A stretch of 64,000 nucleotides of DNA, taken from positions 32,060,464-32,124,463 of the forward strand of contig NC_083582.1 in NCBI RefSeq assembly GCF_027579695.1, given 5' to 3'. Shown here in pieces: positions 44,110 through 55,836 of this stretch. Every line of letters begins with the position of its first letter. Position 1 is the first letter of the stretch. A program made the translations under genes and the position numbers. The stretch is from Neoarius graeffei (Eukaryota > Chordata > Actinopteri > Siluriformes > Ariidae). The notes under the pieces are model-generated. The model had not been told where the DNA came from, made no database searches, and saw only the letters and a program-made list of their open reading frames with translations.

Positions 44110-45534
44110 AAAGTTTTGAATAACTAATGAGGCAGATGTGACGTCACATGAAACCCAGCAGTAAGACCCACAGTCAGTTTTTTTTTAGTTCCTATTTCGG
44201 AAAACGTGCTTCAACAAGTGGTTCAGATTTGGCTCCACTTTTTGATGTCACAAGGGGAGTTCAATCAAATTATCCCACACCTCCTTTGTATATCTTCGCT
44301 CATGGCTTGAGAATGAGCCATATTTACAAATGAATATTCATGAGGAAAGTGCTACTTGATTAGCTGGCATAACAGGGGGTGGGGTGAGCAGTGGCTCATT
44401 ATCATTTAAAGGAACAGGCCGCTCCTCAGATCAGCTGTTTTGAGAAGGGAGCGGTGGTGTTTTATCCTTGTGATATTTTAACCAAATCATATCACAGGCA
44501 TTTCATTAAGACCTCAAGGAACTGGGTCAATTTGTAGAAAAGGGGTAAAATGTGTCACCTTTACTGTAGCGTAATGGTACGGTACATTCTTATCCTGTGC
44601 TAGAATTTCAACAAGTAGAATGTAAAATGTTTGTGTGGAAAATATTTTGGAGATAGCATAAAAGGTCACGACTGTTCTTGTGTATTAATCAGTCAGCCAA
44701 TGTTCTTGTACTTTTATTTTCTTGTTTTGAGAGCAATCTGTACTTGTATTGCTTTATATTTGCTTAAATTCTATACATCATGAATTAAAATAAATGAAGT
44801 CATCTTTCTCAGATTGAATGGCACAAAGGAAACCACAAAATGTTTTTGTTACCAGTTGCATAACAGATGTCCTCGCATCATATCCCACTTGAGAAGACTG
44901 CCTGCTGAGATCCTGAGAATAGTACGCACAGATAGTATGCAGCTTTGTGGATGGGATTCAATGTCTGTGTGTGAGAGAGAAAGAAATAAAACCACTTTCC
45001 GGTTTCCCTGTAACATAAAAAATGTTGTTTGTTCTTTTGACTTGGGGAGGCTGGTGAGGGACCAACTGTTTGTGCATGCTGTAAGGTAAGTGATAACAGA
45101 ACTAACTCATAGATGTTTCACAATCTTAAACTAGGATGGCCAGACGTCACCTTTTTTTCTGGGGACAGTCCCTGTTTTTGGTGGCCTGTCCCTGGCTGGA
45201 GCTGTCCCCAGAAATGTTTTTAACCATGACTGAAAGACCCGGAAAAAAAAACCCAGACTGAAACATCTACCAGTTTTCAGCAGATGCCTCGTGTATTGTT
45301 GTGTGGATCACTTTAAGACAGGCTCAGGCTGATGATAGAGATGCTCTAGAAACCCTCTGGCAAGAGCCTTTTCAGTATTTTGATTGATGGAGCTGAGGAA
45401 CAAGTGCTAGAATTTTTGCCTAAATTAAAGTCATTCATTTAGCTTTGACAGATCGTTTCATCCGCTCCTGGACAGATGAACCATAGACTTTTCTTGTAGG
45501 CTGAAGTGACATTGTTTGTCATCTATGTTATTTA
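44110..45534. other. Intergenic, nothing certain
   Basis: The frame 44814-45089 is protein-like at its start but shows no domain. No transposon ends recognised. Confidence 0.35.
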
Positions 45535-47133
45535 CAGTGCCTTGCAAAAGTATTCATCCCCCTTGGTATTTGTCCTGTTTTATTGCATTGCAAGCTGGAA
45601 TTAAAATGAATTTTTGGAGGGTTAGCACCATTTGATTTACACAACATGCCTACCACTTTAAAGGTGCAAATTGTTTTTTTTTATTATTGTGTGACAAACA
45701 ATAAGATGAAAAAACAGAAATCTGGAGAGTGCATAGGTATTCACCCCCCAAAGTCAATACTTTATAGAGCCACTTTTTGCTGCAATTACAGCTGCAAGTC
45801 TCTTAGGGTATGTCTCTATTAGCTTAGCACATCTAGCCACTGGGATTTTTGGCAAAACTGCTCCAACTCCTTCAAGTTAGATGGGTTGCATTGGTGTACA
45901 GCAATCTTCAAGTTATGCCACAGATTCTCAATTGGATTGAGGTCTGGGCTTTGACTAGGCCATTCCAAGACATTTAAATGTTTCCCTTTAAACCACTCCA
46001 GTGTAGCTTTAGCAGTATGTTTAGGGTCATTGTTCTGCTGGAACGTAACCCTTCATCCCAGTCTCAAACCTGTGGCCGACTCAAACCTGTGGCTGACTCA
46101 AACAGGTTTTCCTCCAGAATTGCCCTGGATTTAGTGCCAGCCATCTTTCCTTCAGTCCTGACCAGCTTTCCTGTCCCTGCAGATGAAAAACATCCCCACA
46201 GCATGATGCTGCCACCACCATGCTTCACTGTAGGGATGGTGTTCTCAGGGTGTTGGGTTTGTGCCACACATGGCATTTCCCATGATTGCCAAAAAGATCA
46301 ATTTTAGTCTCATTTGACCAAAGAATCTTCTTCCATGTGTTTGGGGAGTCTGCCACATGCTGTTGGGCAAACTCCAAATGTTTTTTTTTTTTTTAAGCAA
46401 TGACTTTTCTGGCCACTCTTCCATAAACCCCCGCTCTGTGGAGTGTACAGCTTAAAGCAGTCCGATGGATAGATACTCTCATCTCTGCTGTGGATCTTTG
46501 CAGCTCTTTCAGTGTTATCTTTGGTGTCTTTGTTGCATCTCTGATTAACATCTTGTCTGGTCTGTGAGTTTTGGTGGGTGGCCTTCTCTTGTCAGGTTTG
46601 TAGTGGTGCCATATTCTTTCCATTTTGCTATAATGGATTTAATGGTGCTCCCTGGGATATTCAAAGTTTGGGATATTTTTTATAACCCAACTCTGATCTA
46701 TACTTCTCCACAACTTTGTCTCTGACCTGTTTGGAGGCTCCTTGGTTTTCATGTTGCTTGCTTAGTAGTGTTGCAGAGTCAGGGTCCTTCCAGAACAGGG
46801 TGATTTATACAGACATCATGTGACACTTTGATTGTACACAGGTGGATCTTAATCAACTAATTATGTGACTTATGAAATGAGTTGATTGGACCAGCTCTTA
46901 TTTAGGGGTTTCATATGAAAGGGGGTGAATACCCATGCACACTCCAGATTTCTGTTTTGTCATCTTAATTATTGTTTGTGTCACAATAAAACAACAATGT
47001 GCACCTTTAAAGTGTTAGGCATGTTGTGTAAATCAAATGGTTAGAACCCTCCAAAAATCCATTTTAATTTCAGCTTGTAATGTGACAAAACAGGACAAAC
47101 ACCAAGGGGGATGAATACTTTTGCAAGGCACTG
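45535..47133 (-). mobile_element. Tc1-like transposon, degraded
   Basis: Ends CAGTGCCTTGCAAAAGTATT in both orientations, with TA at 45533-45534 and 47134-47135; 1599 bp. The minus-strand transposase survives as LKELQRSTAEMRVSIHRTAL (46393-46623, helix-turn-helix side) and [20 protein letters not shown] (46064-46276, DDE core), with frameshifts and a poly-T run at 46381. Confidence 0.88.
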
Positions 47134-47135
47134 TA

Positions 47136-47584
47136 GCCTTTAAATGTGTAAGCTACATTTTGCGATGTTGTATATGACATAACATTGCTTGTCACACTGT
47201 ATTGAGATGTAGTGGTCTACCTAAGAAACTGTAGCCTACTGCGGCTAATGCTAGCAAGAGAAAGCTCAGTGCAGCGCCAGTCACTCAGTGGAAGTTGTTG
47301 CTAGATGTAGTGTTGCTGTAACAGAAATCTAGCTGAGGTAAAATTGTAACAGTTCAATGACAAGCTAACTTACCCACAAATTGGTGTGTTATCCCACAGA
47401 GTAGTTGGCCATGTAAAGCTGTAGGCTTATGGTAATGTTACCAAAGTGTCAATAATTTGTGTAGCGGAGTACGCATTTTGATTAAGGCTCGATCATCAAT
47501 TTAGCTATGGCTACAATTTAGGCTATGGGAGATTGGGAATCCTTTGTATCCTCATAATAATAATAATAATAATAATAATAATAT
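47136..47584. other. Intergenic with (ATA)n
   Basis: (ATA)n at about 47553-47582 borders the next element. No gene seen. Confidence 0.4.
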
Positions 47585-49301
47585 TAGAGCGGTGACTACA
47601 ATTACCAACACCTTAATGATCCTTTGGCCGTTGCAAAAGTAGAAAAGACTTTCAATACATAAATTGTGCATAAATAATTACTCAAACTTCCACTGGAAAA
47701 AAAAAAAAAAGAGTTGATTCCCGATTACTTAGCATATCAGATCACGTGACACCGTTCCACAATTATCAACATCCAGATGATTATTTATAAAAAAAAAATA
47801 ATAATAATAATAATAATAATAATAATTGGTGTGTGGTATTAAGTTAACAAAACGTAGTTTTTATTTAAAATTTGTTTTACATAAACTTATATTTAGTACA
47901 AAATATCTTTTATATAAATATATGGATGTCGGTGCTTACGTAAATGAGGAAGTAATTCTAAGGTTTGTCAACAAATGAACTGATAATGTTAAACCTGCGT
48001 CAGAAAATCTTTTTGTTCCACTTTCTGCCCACTTTCTAAGTATATTCATAGATCACATTTTGTTATTCATTTGCTGTTTTGTATTAATTTCTATTTTTGT
48101 AGTTTGCCAGGGGCAGCACGGTGGTGTGGTGGTTAGTGCTGTCGTCTCACAGCAAGAAGGTCCGGGTTCGAGCCCCGTGGCCGGCGAGGGCCTTTCTGTG
48201 TGGAGTTTGCATGTTCTCCCCGTGTCCGCGTGGGTTTCCTCCGGGTGCTCCAGTTTCCCCCACAGTCCAAAGACATGCAGGTTAGGTTAACTGGTGACTC
48301 TAAATTGACCGTAGGTGTGAATGGTTGTCTGTGTCAGCCCTGTGATGACCTGGCGACTTGTCCAGGGTGTACCCCACCTTTCGCCCGTAGTCAGCTGGGA
48401 TAGGCTCCAGCTTGCCTGCGACCCTGCACAGGATAAGCAGCTACAGATGATGGATGGATGTAGTTTACCAATAAATGTCAACAGGCAATCGACACTGTAA
48501 CCGCATGGAAATCCAGGTCAAAGGTCACGTCATTCCTCAAAACAAAATATAAAATGTCTACTGATATTGCAATATGTGGTAGATATTTACAACAAACTGA
48601 AAAAAAAATCTGAATGGAATAGAAAAATCTGAATATTTCAAGCATGTAATTTTTTTATATGCTAGGAATTTAATTCTGTTCTAATTCTATTTATTGCAAT
48701 CGGATTCCAAATACTCTGTAAACATTCCATTCTGTTATGAATCAGAAAAAAATTATAAATCACAGCACTTTTTTTTTTTTTAAGTATTTCATCTACTTCA
48801 ACAATGTTACACAAAGATCGATCCATAACCGTTGTAAATGTCACTTAATTCAACGGGGTGTCGATAATGGTGGACACCGGTGAAAGTGATCACTATTATC
48901 AACACCTCACGTGACTTCTCAAATGTGCGTTTAGATACAAAATGGCGGCTGTCAAATGAAAGAGTAAGAAACAAAGTAGGTTTCGACAAGGAGATCATGA
49001 AATATCGGTGAATTTGATCAGTAAAAACATGTCCATGCTCTTTCCACCATGCTTACCTGCGATGATAACGTCCGGGTTTTCATCAAATTGCTGATCATGC
49101 TAAAAAAAATTCCATCTGAGGTAATGAGCTGTGTCATCAGATGACAAGATCAAAGGGTGGGGGGGGGGTCTGCCGGTTGATTAGTTAACCAATAATAACC
49201 GTTGTAACTGAAACTCACCTTTTGTAAAATTGTTTTTTAATTGGTAAATCTGAAAAGATGCCGATAATTATGGACTGTCGATAATTGTAGCCACCACTCT
49301 A
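47585..49301. mobile_element. Non-autonomous DNA transposon (AGAGCGGTGACTACAATTA ends)
   Basis: The left end AGAGCGGTGACTACAATTAC and the right end (reverse-complemented) AGAGTGGTGGCTACAATTAT are inverted. Interior motifs about TATCAACA/CGATAAT recur inverted (47762, 48850, 48894, 49259). Contains an (AAT)n run at 47790-47824 and a SINE at 48110-48460. No transposase; superfamily unassigned. Confidence 0.55.
48110..48460 (+). repeat. SINE type A with TSD
   Basis: Type A head and body ending GATGGATGGATG; target duplications TAGTTTGCCA (48100-48109) and TAGTTTACCA (48461-48470). Confidence 0.78.
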
Positions 49302-49309
49302 GTGGCATA

Positions 49310-50025
49310 TATGGTAATTAATTTAAATTTTTTTTTTTCCCGGTCCGGTTTCCATCAAATCCTGCACTCTGATTGGCTGGTGAGCAGGTCCGTATCCTAT
49401 GGTACAGACCCCAGTTATGGACCCCAGATACGGACCTCTGGCGACTCGCTTGTTCACAACAACAAACATAGTAGCAATTTTTGTTAACATTTATTTTCGC
49501 ATTTCTCAGGAGAATAGCATTAATTTTACAGCATGGATAGCGATAACGACAGTGTTCACAGCGAAAGCGAGTTTTATTACCCTGAGGAAGACGAAATAAA
49601 AGAAAACATTTCAGGAGAAAGCTAAAAACCTGTAACTTACTAACGCTGAGCAAAAACATGGCTGAATCCTGAATGATTCAATTTTGTACAAATAGGGGAC
49701 TACATAGGCGGCAAAATGTAGTTTTTTTTTTTCCTGCCATGGAAGTGCACTTGTATACCGAGGAGGAAGCCATTTGCATTACAGCCGTGAATGAGGATTC
49801 AAAATGGCAGCTCGGCTCGGTTTTCCCTTTCGGGCGCTCTCGTTTTCTGTTAGAATTTGGTAAAGAAAAAAATAAATATATTATTTACCAGTTTAAGGTC
49901 AGTCCATATAGTGAAATACTGTGACCTCGGCCTTGAATACTGACCTCGGCCCAGAGGGCCTCGCTCAGTACTTTCAAGACCTTGGTCATGGTATTTCACC
50001 ATACGGACCTCCCAGCTGGTAAATA

Positions 50026-50040
<15 letters not shown>
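49310..50040. repeat. Repeat with small acidic exon and long palindrome
   Basis: ATG 49533 opens MDSDNDSVHSESEFYYPEED followed by EIKENISGES, an acidic, transposase-N-terminus-like peptide. At 49876-50030 a large imperfect palindrome runs from TTATTTACCAGTTTAAGGTC to CCCAGCTGGTAAATAA around GGCCCAGAGGGCC. A (TA)n run follows at 50030-50085. Confidence 0.4.
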
Positions 50041-50085
<45 letters not shown>

Positions 50086-50088
<3 letters not shown>

Positions 50089-51060
50089 CTTTCATGGGTC
50101 TAAAACATATATTTCAGCTAGCCTACAATTTAAGAGTGTATAAATCTAAACTATGTTCCCATACCAGAGATTTTCACATTGTCTTTAATTAATGTTAACC
50201 TAAAGCAGTTGCAGAATCGGCCTACAGTGCACTCCATGAGGAAACTCCCACTTTTTACGTATGCAATGCATGATCAAAATGCATGAAAAGGGGGGGTGCA
50301 TTTTTTTTTATTACAAAGATGAAAATATTAATGTTTTAATTATGTTTTATTCTCAGAAATCTGGTCACCTTATCTTAAAGGTTTAAAAAGCATGATATGT
50401 ATTTCATAAGTTGTAAATGGTCACTTTTGGTAAATTACTGTGGAATAAGAGGAATAAAACACTTCAGGATGTGCAGTTTTATAGTAAAATAACCTTGTCT
50501 TTTATATTCCTTATCAATACCCTAAACATGTTAACAACAGCAGCAAGCTTTTGTTTGTTGTTGTATAATGGGTTACTGTGCAGTTTTCCCTACTCTTGTA
50601 CTATGTCAAAAACATTTCTACACATTCATTCTTGCTAAAATTATAAATTATGCTAAATTACAATAAACAGCTTTGCCACAATTGCAGACAGAAAGGAAAC
50701 AAAGCGTTGTTGTTAATTTTGAACATTCCTGAACCTGATTATGTGAAGAATAAGTCCTGAAAAAGTTACTAATATAAATAAACATTTGGACTTTCTTGAA
50801 CCTGATTAGACCTGTTTTATAATTGCTGTTAAATATTTAAAACAAAAATAGAGAAGTCTGATCTTTTAGGGTTTTTCCCCTCATACTATCTCGTGCCATA
50901 GTTTCCAAGTACAACTTTTGATGTTTACATTTATCAATTTTCATGAAAGAAATCTCAGATTTCCTGGTTTTGTGTACACAAGAAGACTTTTAAAGGTGTC
51001 GGGATACTACTAGCTTACTTGGTATCGGGTAGAAAAACAACTCCCTTCAAACCACTGAGC
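50086..51060. other. AT-rich intergenic, nothing recognised
   Basis: No gene or clear repeat was seen. Confidence 0.4.
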
Positions 51061-51901
51061 TCTATGATCTGGAGAGCTCATAGACTCATCAGAGCGAAGC
51101 CATCTGACCGCCATCTTACCACTCGCATTACGGCGTGGAAGAGTCATTTAGACTACTGGAAGCTACACAAAACTGGCCGAGTTATTTATGTAGTTGGTGA
51201 GAAATTACAAGAAAAATGCCTGCATGTGCAGCAGTGAACTGTACAAACCGTTAAGTCAAAGGTTGTGGATGGACATTTCACCTGTGATTATTCATAATTT
51301 GTGCACAGTGCCATTTGCGTGGACCCCTATAGCATTTTATGATGGTTTGCAAGAGCAAAAGAAAAAAAAACAACAGAAAGTCTGTCTCATCGTCTTGTCT
51401 GTTTTTGTTGAAAATCCGACATTGATAACTGGGATGAACACTGTGACTGGGTCAGATTTTCGATGGAAACGTCCCAGACTAGATCAAAGCCAAAGTCGAG
51501 ACATGTTTGATATTGAATGTGAGCGCTCAAGCTCAATGGCTCAAATTCAAAAAGAAAAATGAGTGGAGTAAATTAGCCTCAGGAGTCTAAATGAAGGAAG
51601 GACCAGAGCCTTAGGCAGAAATGGAAGTAAAGAATGCAAATAAAAAAAGAGATGTTATTGTTCTAGTTTGGTCAGTAGTTATTTTCATTTACCTAAGGAT
51701 ATGCACAATTTACAATGTATAATAATAATAAATAGAAAGGAAGAAGAAATATACGAAAGAGAAAGATACACTGTGTAAGAGAAAAACTGAACTAATCTCT
51801 GTTAAAATAATTATAGTAGTAAAAGAGCCGTTCAAAAAAAAAAGATCAGAGACTGAACTGGAAAAGGAAAAAAAACAGTGAAGGGGAGCGCAATAAAGAT
51901 A

Positions 51902-53509
51902 CAGTGGTGCTTGAAAGTTTGTGAACCCTTTAGAATTTTCTATATTTTTTCATAAATATGACCTAAAACATCATCAGAATTTGACACAAGTCCTAAAAGT
52001 AGATAAAGAGAACCCAGTTAAACAAATGAGACAAAAATATTATACTTGGTCATTTATTTATTGAGAAAAATGATCCAATATTACATATCTGTGAGTGGCA
52101 AAAGTATGTGAACCTTTGCTTTCAGTATCTGGTGTGACCCCCTTGTGCAGCAATAACTGCAACTAAACGTTTGTGGTAACTGTTGATCAGTCCTGCACAC
52201 CGGCTTGGAGCAATTTTAGCCCATTCCTCCATACAGAACAGCTTCAACTCTGGGATGTTGGTGGGTTTCCTCACATGAACTGCTCGCTTCAGGTCCTTCC
52301 ACAACATTTCAATTGGATTAAGGTCAGGACATTGACTTGGCCATTCCAAAACATTATTCTTCTTTAACCATTCTTTGATAGAACAACTTGTGTGCTTAGG
52401 GTCGTTGTCTTGCTGCATGACCCACCTTTTCTTGAGATTCAGTTCATGGACAGATGTCCTGACATTTTCCTTTAGAATTTGCTGGTATAATTCAGAATTC
52501 ATTGTTCCATCAATGATGGCAAGCCGTCCTGGCCCAGATGCAGCAAAACGGGCCCAAACCATGATACTACCACCACCACAATGTTTCACAGATGGGATAA
52601 GGTTCTTATGCTGAAATGCAGTGTTTTCCTTTCTCCAAACATAACACTTCTCATTTAAACCAAAAAGTTCTATTTTGGTCTCATCCGTCCACAAAGCATA
52701 TTTCCAATAGCCTTCTGGCTTGTCCACGTGATCTTTAGCAAACTGCAGACAAGCAGCAATGTTCTTTTTGGAGAGCAGTGGCTTTCTCCTTGCAACCCTG
52801 CCATGCACACCATTGTTGTTCAGTGTTCTCCTGATGGTAGACTCATGAACAGTAACATTAGCGAATGTGAGAGAGGCCTTCAGTTGCTTAGAAGTTACCC
52901 TGGGGTATTTTGTGACCTCGCAAACCATTACATGCCTTGCTCTTGGAGTGATCTTTGTTGGTCGACCACTCCTGAGGAGGGTAACAATGGTCTTAAATTT
53001 CCTCCATTTGTACACAATCTGTCTGTCTGTGGATTGGTGGAGTCCAAACTCTTTAGAGATGGTTTTGTAACCTTTTCCTGCCTGATGAGCATCAATAATG
53101 CTTTTTCTGAGGTCCTCAGAAATCTCCTTTGTTCGTGCCATGATACACTTCCACAAACATGTGTTGTGAAGATCAGACTTTGATAGATCCCTGTTCTTTA
53201 AATAAAACAGGGTGCCCACTTACACCTGATTGTCATCCCATTGATTGAAAACACCTAACTCTAATTTCACTTTCAAATTAACTGCTAAATCCTAGAGGTT
53301 CACATACTTTTGCCACTCAGAGATATGTAATATTGGATTATTTTCCTCAATAAATAAATGACCAAGTATAATATTTTTGTCTCATTTGTTTAGCTGGGTT
53401 CTCTTTATCTACTTTTAGGACTTATGTGAAAATCTGATGATGTTTTAGGTCATATTTATGCAGAAATATAGAAAATTCTAAAGGGTTCACAAACTTTCAA
53501 GCACCACTG
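51902..53509 (-). mobile_element. Tc1-like transposon, apparently complete
   Basis: Perfect outer ends CAGTGGTGCTTGAAAGTTTG in both orientations, TA at 51900-51901 and 53510-53511; 1608 bp. Each end is ~210 bp with an inner motif near the TTCACATACTTTTGCCACTC repeat, i.e. IR/DR organisation. The inverted ends differ only at scattered positions. It carries an uninterrupted transposase. Confidence 0.93.
52122..53141 (-). CDS. Tc1-family transposase, full-length open frame
   Basis: Start at MARTKEISEDLRKSIIDAHQ (ATG 53139-53141); an in-frame upstream ATG at 53219 exists but Tc1 proteins begin MARTKE-like. 339 residues, the usual length. Order: two helix-turn-helix units (KTISKEFGLHQSTDRQIVYK), GRPTK linker, second HTH (VTSKQLKASL), then catalytic D in ALWTDETKIE, D in QQDNDPKHTS, and CPDLNPIEMLWKDLKR with the final E 34 residues on. 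No stops or frameshifts, so it may be functional. One possible defect is WARFAASG where relatives have WGCFAASG. It is expected to act in the nucleus on its own ends. Confidence 0.9.
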   Translation of the reverse strand: MARTKEISEDLRKSIIDAHQAGKGYKTISKEFGLHQSTDRQIVYKWRKFKTIVTLLRSGRPTKITPRARHVMVCEVTKYPRVTSKQLKASLTFANVTVHESTIRRTLNNNGVHGRVARRKPLLSKKNIAACLQFAKDHVDKPEGYWKYALWTDETKIELFGLNEKCYVWRKENTAFQHKNLIPSVKHCGGGSIMVWARFAASGPGRLAIIDGTMNSELYQQILKENVRTSVHELNLKKRWVMQQDNDPKHTSCSIKEWLKKNNVLEWPSQCPDLNPIEMLWKDLKRAVHVRKPTNIPELKLFCMEEWAKIAPSRCAGLINSYHKRLVAVIAAQGGHTRY

Positions 53510-53720
53510 TATGTAAGGAATGGGGGTAAAGCTGAGAAAATAAGAGGAAGTAATGAAAGGGGGAAAAAGTCAGGAGATACTTTTTTGGGGGCAAATTTGA
53601 TTGGTTACGATGGTTTAACACAAACAAAATACACATGATGTGAGTGGTCAGATGGCGGCCAGATGGCTTCACTCGTCTCTACAGCGGGGAACAGGCTCTG
53701 AGCTCTCCAGATATTCCCTG

Positions 53721-53989
53721 TGTCTGAAATCGCTCACTTGTTCATTACTCCCTATTCCCTATATAGGGAATTACGATATAGAGGACTATATAGTGAGCTT
53801 ATTGGTCAAATGAAAAACTGCTTTTGGACAATAGTCTATTACTGATGATCCAAGTAGAATAGCTGTGGGTGGTAAAAAGAGCAACTGGACTTGCTTGAGG
53901 ATTCTTGAAGATGTTTCACCTCTCATCCGAAAGGCTTCTTCACTTCTGTCTGACTAATGGGGAGTATCAGGTATTTATCCTCTCATGTA
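53721..53989. other. Intergenic, nothing certain
   Basis: Contains a short inverted TCCCTATATAGGGA (53755-53768). No gene seen. Confidence 0.35.
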
Positions 53990-54499
53990 CCCCTTTTCCA
54001 CCAAATCAGTTCCAGGGCTGGTTCGGGGCCAGTGCTTAGTTTGGAACCGGGTTTTCTGTTTCCACTGACAAAGAACTTGCTCTGGGCCAGAAAAAACAGT
54101 TTCAGGGTAGCACCAGCTCTTTGCTGGGCTAGAGGAAAGAACTGCTTATGTCAGCGGGGGGGTGGGGTGGAGTTGCAAGACCAATAACAAGACCGCGAGA
54201 GGGCGCCATTTTTAAATAAGCGACGAGACATCATGGATGCAGTAAAGCAGCAGCAACCATTGTTGTTGTTGCTGCTTCTTCTTCTCCATGTTGTTGTTGC
54301 TTTGATGTTCGCGCCAAGGTTTATGCAAATGCAGCGACATAACTGACGTATACAGTGATGTAATGATGTGACTCCCCTTAGCACCCCGAGCTATGGAAAA
54401 GCAAACTGGTTCCCAGCTGGTTTGCAAGTTGAACGAGTTATGAACCAGCACCAGCACTGGCCCCGAACCAGCCCTGGAACTGATTTGTTGGAAAATGGG
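53990..54499. mobile_element. Harbinger-like MITE
   Basis: Ends CCCCTTTTCCACCAAATCAG and (right, reverse-complemented) CCCATTTTCCAACAAATCAG, with GGTTCGGGGCCAGTGC and its inverse inside. ATG 54233 opens MDAVKQQQPLLLLLLLLLH, comparable to the Leu-rich start at 11502 in the Harbinger MITE. TA-like flanks are imperfect. Confidence 0.55.
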
Positions 54500-54531
54500 T
54501 AATGGATGAAAAGCAATCCTAAGGTGTCACT

Positions 54532-54947
54532 CAGTACGTTTACATGCACATCCAAATCGAGCTACTGTCAGTAATCGAACAAAGGGTCCCAGCAGGGGTG
54601 CCAGAGAAATCCAATCCTACATGCCCAGGTGAAATCGGGCTATTGTGCAAGGTGCATTGTGCACCCGAGCCACACGTGGCGCTACACGCCCCATCGTGTT
54701 GGTACACTTCCGGTTGTCGTCATGAAGTTCCGTGTTAGGCTTGCTCTAACAGACTGTATGGCTACAAACTGTCCGGCACAGACCACTGTTTTGTAAGACA
54801 ACTTATTTTGCACAATAATATTTTTCTAAAGTCCATTTTTTGCTTACAAAAAAATATTTTTTTTTTGCTTACAATTTAACTTATGTCTTAATAAACACAC
54901 AAAAAGTTCAATTGTTTTGTTTTTATTGACATTCTTCAGATGTTGGA

Positions 54948-54983
<36 letters not shown>

Positions 54984-55414
54984 AATACAATGACTTGTTT
55001 ATGTACACAATTCACAGCTATGCAACAGCTGTACAGATGTATTTGGTGATACAGTAAGTGAGCTAAATTTTAACAGTGCAAACAATGCCACAAAAAGAAA
55101 AGATTCATGCCGTTGTCATGATTCGTTGTCATGCCGACCGAGGCTGTTGTTTTTCCCGCTTTTGGTCTCGTCACTCGTCACTTCCGGAAGGGGCAGCGCT
55201 GAAGTAAGCGGCTCGACTCCGTAGCTCGATAGGGTTTACATGCACTAAGTAGCTCGGCTACAATCGCATAATCTAGGTCGTGTAGCTCGATTGCGAGAAA
55301 TCAAGTTCGGTTCAATTTCAGCCGAGCTAAGGTGTTTCCATGCCATTTAGAGCATCGATTTCAGTCGAGCAACGGCAGAAATTCGACTTTCTCTATGTGC
55401 ATGTAAACGCACTG
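54532..55414. mobile_element. CAGTGCGTTTAC MITE, copy 2 (inverted)
   Basis: Ends CAGTACGTTTACATGCACAT and ATGTGCATGTAAACGCACTG. Internal sequence is the reverse of copy 1 at 13753 (TAGCTCG motifs, GGCATGACAACG, GGGGCAGCGCTGA). It has an extra ~350-bp AT-rich segment with (AC)n at 54956-54983. Confidence 0.6.
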
Positions 55415-55836
55415 ATTGAGTCATCCTGTTGGTGTGGGTCACTGGGGGCTGGGTGTGAACGGCCTAGATAGTCGTTCGGGTGATCAATGGATTGTTGGTT
55501 CTCTCTGTCCTTCTGTGAGTCACTGAAAACAGCTGGGTTTTGGCAAGGCAAGTTTATTTATATAGCACATTTCATACACAGTGGCAGTTCAATGTGCTTT
55601 ACAGAAGTAAAAGCAAAACAGTAAACAATAGAAAATAAAATTACATAAAATAAATGGGGAAGAAAAATAATAAGAATTAAACAATAGTAGAAATAAAATA
55701 ATAAAATGAAGTAAAAGTTCAGTAAAAGAAAAAAAACAGCAGAATAAAATAGAATAAAAGTTAAGTAAAATTTAAAACATGCAGAGACTGTAAAAGTTAA
55801 GAGTTTAAAACATGTAGAGATGACAATATTAATAAT

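Larger units (their letters stand above)
51061..53720. mobile_element. THAP-exon repeat with long inverted arms, hosting an intact Tc1
   Basis: Arms of ~70-80 bp: left ATCTGGAGAGCTCA... and GCGAAGCCATCTGACCGCCA (51066-51130), right TGGTCAGATGGCGGCCAGAT and GAGCTCTCCAGAT (53645-53713), inverted. ATG 51216 gives MPACAAVNCTNR, a THAP-like start, then a stop. The Tc1 at 51902-53509 is inserted at TA. Outer borders are uncertain. Confidence 0.45.

Noticed and set aside
52173..53183. Plus-strand open frames across the intact Tc1
   Set aside because: Antisense shadows of the transposase on the minus strand.
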